NCBI GenBank assembly: GCA_964250225.1
Contig: CAXUEY010000225.1
Location: forward strand, 1-8,497
DNA: 8,497 nucleotides
Source: Paraktedonobacter sp964250225
Lineage (GTDB): Bacteria > Chloroflexota > Ktedonobacteria > Ktedonobacterales > Ktedonobacteraceae
Direction of reading: 5' to 3'
The position numbers and the translations under genes were made by a program. Below the pieces are notes generated by a model. That model worked only from the letters and a program-made list of their open reading frames with translations, did not search any database and was not told the origin of the DNA. Position 1 is the stretch's first letter; each line of letters opens with the position of its first letter. This document shows positions 1 to 6,296 of this stretch, piece after piece.

Positions 1-16
1 TACCCGCAAATCATCA

Positions 17-655
17 TCACAAAGACAATTCTCCTGGTGGTTCTTCTTCCGGTTTAGCCCCAAATGGCGCCAGCTTCCCTCCTCTGGCCTGGCGCTCACC
101 CTCGGCGATAATCATGGGGATTTTCCTGAAATCGGAGCGGAACATCTCCATTGTGCGTGAGTCGCGCAGGGCCGCGGCTGGATGGAACATGGCGATACAA
201 ATACGTTCACCCTCGCGGCGCGCCCGCCCATGAATCGCGCTGATCTTCTCGCCCTTCTTAAAAAATTTGGCCATCGAGAAACGGCCTAATGTGACGATAG
301 TGCGGGGGTTCAGCGCCTCGATCTGGCGGTCAAGATAGGAGTTGCAGGCGGCAATTTCTTCGACGGTGGGGTCGCGATTCTCAGGGGGACGGCATTTGAC
401 AACGTTGGCGATAAAGACATCGGACCGCTTCAGGTTGATACTGGCCAGGGCCTCTTCCAGCAATTGTCCGGCCTTGCCCACAAAGGGACGGCCCTGTTGA
501 TCTTCGTTGAAACCAGGCCCTTCGCCGATAAACATGATGCTGGCCTGGGGACTGCCCTCGCCGGGGACCGCGTGCTTGCGTCCCTGGCAGAGGCGACACT
601 TTTCACATATGGAGACCTCGTCTGCGATCTCCTTCAGGATCTCCTCGGACGACAT
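17..655 (-). CDS. Family-4 uracil-DNA glycosylase, [4Fe-4S] type
   Basis: Removes uracil from DNA at the start of base-excision repair. The 212-residue protein has the family-4 signature. Cys17, Cys20, Cys88 and Cys104 match the four cluster ligands of Thermus/Archaeoglobus-type enzymes. The uracil-binding motif GEGPG lies at 44-48 followed by ED at 51-52, then GRPFVGKAG at 55-63, KCRPPENRDP at 87-96 and the late motif HPAAAL at 158-163. The C-terminal ~25 residues are a Pro/Glu-rich extension beyond the usual core. The ATG at 655 is preceded by GGAGAG about 8 nt upstream, and the acidic first residues match family N termini. It lies 107 bp after pnp on the same strand, separated by two hairpins. 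No separate promoter was found, so read-through from rpsO-pnp is likely. Some relatives are annotated as SPO1 DNA polymerase-related proteins, but the four cysteines favour true UDG activity. Confidence 0.93.
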   Translation of the reverse strand: MSSEEILKEIADEVSICEKCRLCQGRKHAVPGEGSPQASIMFIGEGPGFNEDQQGRPFVGKAGQLLEEALASINLKRSDVFIANVVKCRPPENRDPTVEEIAACNSYLDRQIEALNPRTIVTLGRFSMAKFFKKGEKISAIHGRARREGERICIAMFHPAAALRDSRTMEMFRSDFRKIPMIIAEGERQARGGKLAPFGAKPEEEPPGELSL

Positions 656-697
656 AGTTCTCTCTCCAGCTTGATATCTTCCTCGTATGCTGATTAG

Positions 698-734
698 TTC
701 AGCCGAGAATGCTGTTGCAACATTCCCGGCTGAA
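698..734 (-). terminator. 14-bp hairpin between pnp and the glycosylase gene
   Basis: The arms at 698-711 and 721-734 form a continuous 14-bp stem with a 9-nt loop. The single non-Watson-Crick position is G-U in minus-strand RNA but A-C in plus-strand RNA, so the structure is built for the minus transcript. No U-run follows, so it may act as a 3'-end stabiliser, a processing site or a weak or factor-assisted terminator. A strict intrinsic terminator is less likely. Confidence 0.6.
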
Positions 735-742
735 GGTGTTTC

Positions 743-757
743 GCTGAAAAGTTCAGC
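743..757 (-). terminator. Short hairpin just after the pnp stop codon
   Basis: GCTGAA (743-748) and TTCAGC (752-757) pair perfectly across a 3-nt loop, five nucleotides after the pnp stop on the minus transcript. It sits immediately before the larger 698-734 hairpin. Both contain TTCAGC/GCTGAA arms, so arms could swap partners. It probably protects the pnp 3' end. The U-run is only partly in the loop, so termination is uncertain. Confidence 0.4.
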
Positions 758-762
758 AGGTA

Positions 763-3228
763 TTACCAGCGGCGATCTGGCGGACGCCCGAAGCCGTTAT
801 CGCGCCGGGGGCCAGTTGAGGGGCCACGGTTCGGCGCGCCACCAGGGCCAGCCGGTCCACTCGGACCCATCGGACGGCGCTGACCACCACCGTAGCCGCC
901 TCCGCTGCCACCGCGATCACCATAGCCACTGCCACCGGGGCGTGGGCCGCGATCACCGTAGCCACCACGGTCACCATACCCGCCGCGCTCGCTATAGCCA
1001 CCAGGCCCACGGCCACCGGACATCGAGCCTTCACGCGGGCGTGGGCCGCGATCACCATAGCCGCCGCCTGGGCGACCGCCACCGCGTGGACCGCCACGAC
1101 CACCGCGCTCGCTCTCCAGCTCCGCCGCGCTCGGCATCTCACCGCTCAGAGCAGCCCGGCGCGAAAGATTGACGCGCCCCTGCGGGTCTACTTCGATGAC
1201 CATCACCGTGATCTCATCGCCAACAGAGACCACATCTTCTGGACGCATCACCTGGTAATCAGCCAGCTGCGAGGTGCGCACCAGACCTTCTTTGCCGGGC
1301 AGGATCTCAACGAAGCAGCCGAAGTCCACCAGGCGGCGTACCGTGCCGGTGTAGATGCGGCCAACCTCGACCTCTTCGGTCAAGGCGCGTACAGCGTCGA
1401 TAGCTATCTGCATGGCATCGCCAGAGACCGCCGAGATGTGGACCGAGCCGTCGTCCTCGATGTCGAGCTTCGCGCCACTCTCGTCCTGAATCTTGCGGAT
1501 CGTCTTCCCACCTGGGCCGATGACCGCGCCAATTTTATCAGGATTGATCTTCACGGTCTGGATACGTGGCGCAAACGGCGAGAGATCCTCACGCGGAGCG
1601 TCTATGGTATCCAGCATCTTCTCCATGATAAACATGCGGCCCTCGCGCGCCTGTTCCATCGCTTTGGCCATAATCTCATAGGTGATGCCTTTGACCTTGA
1701 TATCCATTTGCAGGGCAGTCACGCCATCGGCTGTGCCGGCAACTTTAAAGTCCATATCGCCCAGCGCATCCTCGATGCCCTGAATATCGCTCATCACCGC
1801 CCATTTCCCGTTGCGCTCGCCTTCACCGGTGATCAGGCCCATCGCTACGCCAGCAACTGGCGCGTGGATCGGCACACCGGCATCCATCAGCGAGAGAGTG
1901 GTGCCGCAGACCGAACCCATCGAGGATGAGCCGTTGGAAGAGAGAATATCCGAAACCGCGCGAATTGTATAGGGGAATTCATCCTTTGTGGGGAGAATCG
2001 CGGCAATTGCGCGCTCGGCCAGAGCACCGTGCCCAATCTCGCGTCGGCCAGGGCCACGCATGGGTTTGCTCTCGCCAGTTGAGAACGGCGGGAAGTTGTA
2101 GTGGTGCATAAAGCGTTTGCTCTCGCTGGCACCTAGACCATCCAGGATCTGCTCATCACCCGGCGAGCCAAGCGTGATAACGCTCAACACCTGCGTCTGA
2201 CCGCGGGTAAAGATGGCCGAGCCGTGTGTGCGCGGCAGCAGGCCAACCTCACACGAAACCGGGCGAATCGTCTTCAGATCACGCCCGTCCACACGCGTCC
2301 CACTGTCCAGGATATTGTTGCGCACGTAGGCCTTCAGTTCTTTCTCGTAGAACGAAATGATCTCTTTCAGGCGCTCAGGATACGCCTCGCCCAGCGTATT
2401 AACCAGTTCTTCCTGCACCAGGCTCAGAGCCGCGGAACGGGCAGCCTTGTTGGGATTGTGGACCGCCGTCTCAAAACGAGGATGCACAAACTCCGCGACT
2501 TTGGCTTTCAGTTCCTCATCGACTGTGGGAGGTGTGAAGGGGCGTTTCTCCACATTCACGGCCTGCACCAGCTTCTCTTGCATCTTAATGATGTCTTGCA
2601 GGGCTTCCTGGCCGAAACGCACCGCCTCCAGCATCACATCTTCCGGCAACTCTTTCGCGCCGGCTTCAACCATCATCACCGCGTCCGAAGTACCTGCGAT
2701 CGCCAGATCGAGCCTTGAATCTGCCAGTTGTGACTCCACCGGGTTAATCACAAGTTGGCCATCGATATGGCCGACGCGCACGGCGCCAACGGGTCCGGCG
2801 AAGGGAATATTGGAGAGGCTCAGGGCAGCGGACGCGCCGACAATGCCCAGTACATCTGAATCGTTCTCCTGGTCGGTGGAAAGCACCGTCACCACAATCT
2901 GCACATCGTTGCGGTAGCCTTTGGGGAATAACGGGCGTAGGGGACGATCAGCGAGGCGACAGGCCAGGATTGCGTGCTCAGTGGCGCGGCCTTCGCGTTT
3001 AATAAACCCGCCTGGGATCTTCCCGGCGGCATACATACGTTCTTCTACATCAACGGTTAACGGGAAAAAATCAATGCCCTCGCGGGGCGACTCGCTGCCA
3101 ACAGCGGTGGCCAGGAGCACGGTGTCGCCATAGCGCACCAGCACGGCGCCGTTGGCTTGTTCCGCCACACGGCCAGTCTCAATACTCATGACGCGGCCAC
3201 CGATAACAGCTTCTTGACGGTGAATCAT
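763..3228 (-). CDS. pnp: Polynucleotide phosphorylase with Gly/Arg-rich C-terminal tail
   Basis: 3'-to-5' phosphorolytic exoribonuclease and RNA 3' polymerase, forming a trimeric ring in the cytoplasm. Domains in order over 821 residues: first RNase PH-like core about 8-150 (GGRVMSIETGR at 10-20, loop GGFIKREGR at 73-81), helical linker about 150-310, second RNase PH core about 315-545, KH domain about 552-615 (GPGG at 571-574) and S1 domain about 621-692. In the second core, MRGPGRREIGHG is at 390-401, and Asp487, Asp493 and Lys495 lie in EDALGDMDFK, by motif the equivalents of E. coli D486, D492 and K494. Residues about 704-821 are a low-complexity tail of GGYGDRGG-like repeats ending in Arg/Pro-rich sequence. 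Most PNPases end soon after S1, so this tail is unusual. The ATG at 3228 has GGAGGA about 4 nt upstream, and the N terminus aligns with the family's usual start. It follows rpsO, the classic linkage, after a 480-nt structured leader. Confidence 0.98.
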   Translation of the reverse strand: MIHRQEAVIGGRVMSIETGRVAEQANGAVLVRYGDTVLLATAVGSESPREGIDFFPLTVDVEERMYAAGKIPGGFIKREGRATEHAILACRLADRPLRPLFPKGYRNDVQIVVTVLSTDQENDSDVLGIVGASAALSLSNIPFAGPVGAVRVGHIDGQLVINPVESQLADSRLDLAIAGTSDAVMMVEAGAKELPEDVMLEAVRFGQEALQDIIKMQEKLVQAVNVEKRPFTPPTVDEELKAKVAEFVHPRFETAVHNPNKAARSAALSLVQEELVNTLGEAYPERLKEIISFYEKELKAYVRNNILDSGTRVDGRDLKTIRPVSCEVGLLPRTHGSAIFTRGQTQVLSVITLGSPGDEQILDGLGASESKRFMHHYNFPPFSTGESKPMRGPGRREIGHGALAERAIAAILPTKDEFPYTIRAVSDILSSNGSSSMGSVCGTTLSLMDAGVPIHAPVAGVAMGLITGEGERNGKWAVMSDIQGIEDALGDMDFKVAGTADGVTALQMDIKVKGITYEIMAKAMEQAREGRMFIMEKMLDTIDAPREDLSPFAPRIQTVKINPDKIGAVIGPGGKTIRKIQDESGAKLDIEDDGSVHISAVSGDAMQIAIDAVRALTEEVEVGRIYTGTVRRLVDFGCFVEILPGKEGLVRTSQLADYQVMRPEDVVSVGDEITVMVIEVDPQGRVNLSRRAALSGEMPSAAELESERGGRGGPRGGGRPGGGYGDRGPRPREGSMSGGRGPGGYSERGGYGDRGGYGDRGPRPGGSGYGDRGGSGGGYGGGQRRPMGPSGPAGPGGAPNRGPSTGPRRDNGFGRPPDRRW

Positions 3229-3247
3229 ACTTCCTCCGACTACTAGG

Positions 3248-3317
3248 TGTCCCCTTCAGCCTACTCTCCGGCTTTCCTCTGCGCAGACTGTCATTCAGCC
3301 TGTCTCTCAGGGGGACA
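3248..3317 (-). promoter_or_regulatory. pnp leader helix next to the start codon
   Basis: TGTCCCC (3248-3254) pairs perfectly with GGGGACA (3311-3317), enclosing 56 nt that includes a smaller AGCC/GGCT hairpin. The base of the helix is 20 nt upstream of the pnp start. In E. coli a double-stranded pnp leader is cut by RNase III and PNPase then represses its own mRNA. Equivalence here is inferred from position only. Confidence 0.45.
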
Positions 3318-3371
3318 TTTTCTTCTTGTAATAACTAGCTTCCCCTGCTTGCTAATGAGCTTCCCTTGCTG

Positions 3372-3416
3372 TCTATCCAGTGCTTTTTCATCTGTCCCAA
3401 TGCTCTTCTGGATAGA
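3372..3416 (-). promoter_or_regulatory. Second pnp leader stem-loop
   Basis: TCTATCCAG (3372-3380) and CTGGATAGA (3408-3416) form a perfect 9-bp inverted repeat with a 27-nt loop. It lies in a strongly purine-rich (minus strand) part of the 480-nt rpsO-pnp gap. The rest of the gap, about 3417-3630, holds no convincing gene or promoter. It is mostly polypurine on the transcript strand. Confidence 0.4.
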
Positions 3417-3639
3417 GATCTCATTTCCGGTTGTTCTTCTTTATTCTGCTCTACTCTACCTGACTCGATGTGTTTGCTTCTTCTCGCTCTGCCTATCCTG
3501 TTATCTCTGGTGTGGTGTTACTCGTAGAACCTTTCTCAACGAGTATGCGGGGGATACGCGGGTCTATCCGGTACAATCTGTGACACTATCTCTCTTCTCA
3601 CAGCAAATGGGTCTGCCACGGTGGGAGAAAAATGGAGCC

Positions 3640-3686
3640 GCGGTCGGCTAGAAATGCGGCGCAGGCCAGAATTGTGCGCCGACCGC
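3640..3686 (-). terminator. Terminator- or attenuator-like structure after rpsO
   Basis: The 9-bp perfect arms GCGGTCGGC (3640-3648) and GCCGACCGC (3678-3686) form a stem just downstream of the rpsO stop on the minus transcript. About 7 nt later comes an ATTTTTC run. Inside it, CGGCGCA (3657-3663) can instead pair with TGCGCCG (3675-3681), overlapping one outer arm, so the two folds exclude each other. This resembles a leaky terminator limiting pnp relative to rpsO. Confidence 0.5.
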
Positions 3687-3708
3687 ACCCAACACAACCA
3701 TCTCGCGA

Positions 3709-3978
3709 TTAGTGACGCAAGCCAAGCTTCGCGATCAGTGCGCGATAGCGTTCCGGGCTTTTTTTGCTCAAGTAAGCCAGGAGCCGTCTGCGCTGACCCA
3801 CCAGCAACAGCAGTCCTCGCTTGGAGTGCAAGTCATGTTTATGCACTTTGAGATGCTCGGTAAGCTGATTTATCCGACTCGTTAACAGAGAAACCTGAAC
3901 TTCAGGTGAGCCGGTGTCAACCTCATGTATGCGGGCGTCTGCGATGACTTCCGCTTTATCTTCTGCAGTAAACGGCAC
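3709..3978 (-). CDS. rpsO: 30S ribosomal protein S15
   Basis: Primary 16S rRNA-binding protein of the platform, contacting the 16S central domain and the intersubunit bridge. The chosen GTG start gives 89 residues, the normal S15 length. Family motifs are DTGSPEVQV at 21-29, LTEHLKVHKHDLHSKRGLL at 39-57 and RYRALIAKLGLR at 78-88. The frame stays open to an ATG at 4044, but that ATG lies upstream of the promoter's -10 box and so cannot be in the mRNA. AGGAGG lies about 11 nt before the GTG. Another in-frame GTG four codons earlier overlaps the Shine-Dalgarno itself and is unlikely. It has its own promoter, a leader of about 50 nt, and precedes pnp as in many bacteria. Confidence 0.97.
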   Translation of the reverse strand: MPFTAEDKAEVIADARIHEVDTGSPEVQVSLLTSRINQLTEHLKVHKHDLHSKRGLLLLVGQRRRLLAYLSKKSPERYRALIAKLGLRH

Positions 3979-4032
3979 GGTTTGTTCCACCTCCTGTAGT
4001 GCCAAGATGAGCAAGGGAAATGCTATATTCGC

Positions 4033-4061
4033 ATTATAGTTCAACTGCTCGACGAATACAA
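4033..4061 (-). promoter_or_regulatory. Sigma-70-type promoter of rpsO-pnp
   Basis: On the minus strand TTGTAT (4056-4061) is followed by a 17-bp spacer and a consensus TATAAT (4033-4038). Transcription should begin near 4026, about 48 nt before the rpsO start. The sequence after the -10 box (GCG) matches the rpmG promoter. Confidence 0.8.
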
Positions 4062-4082
4062 GCCCCTGCCCTTCTTCAAACG

Positions 4083-4135
4083 GTCACTGGCTGCGAATCC
4101 GACCACGCGCGGTAGCTGGACCCGCAACCAGTAAC
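4083..4135 (-). terminator. Large hairpin closing the rplJ-rplL unit
   Basis: The 13-nt arms at 4083-4095 and 4123-4135 pair fully in minus-strand RNA, with two G-U pairs that would be A-C mismatches on the plus strand. The 27-nt loop can pair further (ACC/GGT). It begins about 15 nt after the rplL stop and ends just before the rpsO -35 box. No U-run follows, so it may be a processing or 3'-stability structure instead of an intrinsic terminator. Confidence 0.5.
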
Positions 4136-4149
4136 AGCAAAGAGACCCA

Positions 4150-4530
4150 TTACTTAATGGTGACTTTGGCGCCAACTTCGGACATAGCAGCGGCGATTTT
4201 CTCAGCCTCTTCCTTCGAGACGCCTTCTTTGATGGCCTTCGGCGCGCTATCCACGACCTCTTTGGCCTCTTTCAGGCCCAGGCCGGTCAGCTCGCGCACG
4301 ACTTTGATGACTTTGATTTTCTCAGAGCCAACCTCGGTGAGAACGGCGTCGAATTCGGTCTGCTCCTCAACCACAGCAGCCGGGGCAGCTTCAGCGGCGA
4401 CGGCTGGACCGCCAGCAGCGGCGACGGGTGCGGCGCTCACGCCCCACTTGTCCTGCAAGGTTTTGGAAAGCTCAACCAGCTCAAGGACGTTCAATTTTTC
4501 GATGTCAGAAATGATGGTTTCAACGGACAT
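4150..4530 (-). CDS. rplL: 50S ribosomal protein L7/L12
   Basis: Stalk protein that recruits and stimulates translational GTPases, present as several dimers on L10. The 126-residue product has the N-terminal dimerisation and L10-binding helices at 1-30, an Ala/Pro/Val hinge at about 31-54 and the globular factor-binding domain at about 57-126, with the conserved run GLGLKEAKEVVDSAPKAIKEG at 83-103. The frame is open 14 codons further upstream, but the ATG at 4530 has AGGAGG 9 nt upstream and gives the normal MSVETII start. It follows rplJ across a 152-nt gap almost filled by a tandem hairpin repeat. The expected rpoB does not follow. The next gene is rpsO with its own promoter. Confidence 0.98.
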   Translation of the reverse strand: MSVETIISDIEKLNVLELVELSKTLQDKWGVSAAPVAAAGGPAVAAEAAPAAVVEEQTEFDAVLTEVGSEKIKVIKVVRELTGLGLKEAKEVVDSAPKAIKEGVSKEEAEKIAAAMSEVGAKVTIK

Positions 4531-4553
4531 GGATGTATTCCTCCTCGTAAATT

Positions 4554-4680
4554 TCTTATTCCGCTTTGGCAAACCCCTGGAGCGGGGTTTCTGGTGCCAA
4601 ATCGGAAAGGCGTAACTCTCTTATTCCGCTTTGGCAAACCCCTGGAGCGGGGTTTCTGGTGCCAAATCGGAAAGGCGTAA
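4554..4680 (-). repeat. Tandem 62-bp hairpin repeat between rplJ and rplL
   Basis: Two identical 62-bp copies (4554-4615 and 4619-4680) lie 65 bp apart. Each folds as follows (first copy): 7-bp inner stem AAACCCC/GGGGTTT (4571-4577/4584-4590) with a 6-nt loop, 5-nt one-sided bulge (4591-4595), 6-bp stem TTTGGC/GCCAAA (4565-4570/4596-4601), one mismatch, then TTCCG/CGGAA (4559-4563/4603-4607). The dimer runs from just after the rplJ stop to about 24 bp before the rplL start. The same architecture recurs before secE. Confidence 0.95.
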
Positions 4681-4682
4681 TG

Positions 4683-5213
4683 TTATTCAGCGCCCTGCAA
4701 CTGTTCGGCATGCGCTTGAAGCACGTAACACAGATCGCGCAAAGGCGCGTTAAACAACCCGACCAGGCTGGCGGCGGGTCCCTGAATGGTTCCCACAACC
4801 TGCGCCTTCACCTGCTTCTTGCCGCCGGGCATCTTGGCTAGTCTCTCCACCTGTTCAGCGGTCAGGGTGCGCCCACCCAGAATGCCGGATTTCAGCACCG
4901 CGATTTTTGAGGTCGCGATATAATCGTTCACGGCTTTGGCCGCAGCAACTTCATCTTCATAGCCGAACGCCACCGCGGTCTGACCGTTGAAGATGCTCGT
5001 GTCCAGCTCGGTCATCTGATTACGTTCTGAGGCAATGCGCAGGAGCGTATTCTTGGCGACCTGGAACTCTACTTTGGCCGCGCGCATCTTCGCGCGCAGG
5101 TCGTTCATATCCTTGACTTTCAAGCCCTGCGTCTGCACCAGAATGGTGACATTCGCGCGATTGAGCTTGTCGGTCAATTCAGTGATCTTCTCTGATTTGG
5201 CCTGTGTAGGCAT
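4683..5213 (-). CDS. rplJ: 50S ribosomal protein L10
   Basis: Stalk base protein that anchors L7/L12 dimers to 23S rRNA, and in many bacteria the autoregulator of rplJL. The 176-residue protein shows LRAKMRAAKVEFQVAKNTLL at 39-58, GQTAVAFGYED at 77-87, GGRTLTAEQVERLAKMPG at 113-130 and a C-terminal helix at about 145-170 that carries L7/L12 dimers. The ATG at 5213 has AAAGGAG 6 nt upstream. It lies downstream of a 322-nt leader with an apparent attenuator and upstream of the hairpin dimer and rplL. Confidence 0.98.
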   Translation of the reverse strand: MPTQAKSEKITELTDKLNRANVTILVQTQGLKVKDMNDLRAKMRAAKVEFQVAKNTLLRIASERNQMTELDTSIFNGQTAVAFGYEDEVAAAKAVNDYIATSKIAVLKSGILGGRTLTAEQVERLAKMPGGKKQVKAQVVGTIQGPAASLVGLFNAPLRDLCYVLQAHAEQLQGAE

Positions 5214-5288
5214 CTTGCTCTCCTTTCTGAAGGAAATTCATGTGGTCCTGGGCTGGGACATGTAAAGAAAACACCCAACACCGGACAG

Positions 5289-5324
5289 AAAAACATGGTC
5301 TCCGGTATCTCACCGAAGACCATG
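5289..5324 (-). terminator. Intrinsic terminator (attenuator) in the rplJ leader
   Basis: On the minus transcript the arms at 5312-5324 and 5294-5306 form a 13-bp stem, with one G-U pair, around a GAGAU loop. Five U residues follow directly (5289-5293). It lies 76 nt before the rplJ start, so it would stop transcription before rplJL. Its 5' arm contains GUCUUCGGU (5312-5320), exactly complementary to an upstream leader segment at 5491-5499. Confidence 0.85.
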
Positions 5325-5431
5325 ACGAGTTCATTTGTTTGCTATTCTATCGCACACACCAGGCGCGGGCCGCAGACATACTTGAGCCTCGGCACAAGAC
5401 CCGTGTTCTCACGATAAAAAGTCACATCTGA

Positions 5432-5499
5432 CCTCGGCAAGCCGATACTCATACGCGAGCACCATTTACATGCCTGTTGGCATACTTGCTGTCTTCGGT
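5432..5499 (-). promoter_or_regulatory. Putative L10-binding leader region with antiterminator strand
   Basis: In the minus transcript ACCGAAGAC (5491-5499) is followed by a 5-bp closing stem GCAAG/CUUGC (5485-5489 with 5437-5441). That stem encloses the hairpin AUGCC-AACA-GGCAU (5470-5483), an unpaired UAAAUGG (5462-5468) and a small CUC/GAG hairpin, then CCGAGG (5432-5437). This order resembles L10(L12) binding sites in E. coli and Bacillus rplJ leaders, as I recall them. ACCGAAGAC can pair for 9 bp with the terminator's 5' arm, giving an antiterminator. The remainder of the rplA-rplJ gap (about 5325-5431) has only small hairpins. Confidence 0.65.
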
Positions 5500-5535
5500 T
5501 CCACTGGCATCACGCCAGCATTGTTTACGCGGCTG

Positions 5536-6240
5536 TTACGGCTTGAGGGCCATAGCTGCCGGGATATCCAGGTGAATACTTGGTGACATGGTGGAAGAGA
5601 CAACTACGCTCTTCACGTACGTCCCTTTCGCGCCGGACGGTTTGGCGCGGGAAACCGCGTCCATTACAGAAGTGAGGTTGGACATCAAAGACTCCTCACT
5701 GAAGGACATCTTGCCCGCGGGAATGTGCAACAGCGCAGTTTTATCAACTTTAAATTCGACGCGCCCGGCCTTGACATCCTGCACCGTCCTGGCGACATCA
5801 AAGGTGATCGTGCCCGCTTTGGGGCTGGGCATCAGGCCGCGGGGGCCGAGCTTTTTGCCCAGGCGCCCGACCTTGCCCATGACATCGGGAGTGGCGACGG
5901 CCACATCAAAACCGAGCCAATCGGCCTCAATCTGCTTAATCAGGTCGTCCAATCCGACGAAATCCGCGCCGGCTGCCTCCGCCTCGCTGGCCTTCTCGCC
6001 CTGAGCGAACACCAGCACCTTCACCTCTTTACCAGTACCAGCAGGCAGCATCGCAACGCCGCGCACCATCTGGTCGGCATGACGAGGGTCAACCCCCAGC
6101 TTCATATGGATCTCAAGTGTCGAATCGAACTTCACATAGTTCATCTTCTTGAGGAGTGAGATAGCTTCCTGGGGCAGATACAGCCTCTCAGGCTCGATCT
6201 GCTTCTGCGCCTCCAGGTATTTTTTTCCGTGTCTGGCCAT
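5536..6240 (-). CDS. rplA: 50S ribosomal protein L1
   Basis: Binds the L1 stalk of 23S rRNA, helps release E-site tRNA and in many bacteria represses rplKA translation. The product is 234 residues, the same as in E. coli. Motifs are LGVDPRHADQMVRG at 48-61, LGKKLGPRGLMPSPKAGT at 127-144, GRVEFKVDKT at 159-168 and KGTYVKSVVVSSTMSPS at 205-221. The frame is open from a TTG nine codons upstream, but that codon precedes the AAGGAGG Shine-Dalgarno. The ATG at 6240 lies 13 nt after it, a slightly long spacing, and gives the normal MARHGKKY start. It sits 56 bp after rplK in the same operon. Confidence 0.98.
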   Translation of the reverse strand: MARHGKKYLEAQKQIEPERLYLPQEAISLLKKMNYVKFDSTLEIHMKLGVDPRHADQMVRGVAMLPAGTGKEVKVLVFAQGEKASEAEAAGADFVGLDDLIKQIEADWLGFDVAVATPDVMGKVGRLGKKLGPRGLMPSPKAGTITFDVARTVQDVKAGRVEFKVDKTALLHIPAGKMSFSEESLMSNLTSVMDAVSRAKPSGAKGTYVKSVVVSSTMSPSIHLDIPAAMALKP

Positions 6241-6296
6241 TGTCTTGAAATGCCCTCCTTGTGGCAAAGTAACCGCAGTGACTTTCGGGCGGACTA

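Noticed and set aside
687..1172. 161-codon plus-strand frame and a 129-codon minus-strand frame over the PNPase tail, rich in His/Arg or Ala/Val
   Set aside because: They are shadows of the GGYGDRGG-coding repeats. The low-complexity peptides are explained by the repetitive DNA in the true frame.
3247..3651. 134-codon plus-strand open frame in the rpsO-pnp gap, rich in Leu, Phe, Ser and Cys and looking membrane-like
   Set aside because: It starts at GTG without a Shine-Dalgarno, and the composition follows from the pyrimidine-rich strand. It overlaps paired leader structures of pnp and shows no recognisable motif.
3979..4044. N-terminal 22-residue extension of S15 from the ATG at 4044
   Set aside because: That ATG lies upstream of the expected transcription start, within a few bases of the -10 box. 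The GTG at 3978 gives the standard 89-residue S15 with a Shine-Dalgarno.
5393..5433. Short GTCA/TGAC hairpin followed by TTTTT in the rplJ leader as a second terminator
   Set aside because: The stem is only 4 bp, too weak for intrinsic termination. It lies beside the putative L10-binding junction, and a much stronger terminator follows.
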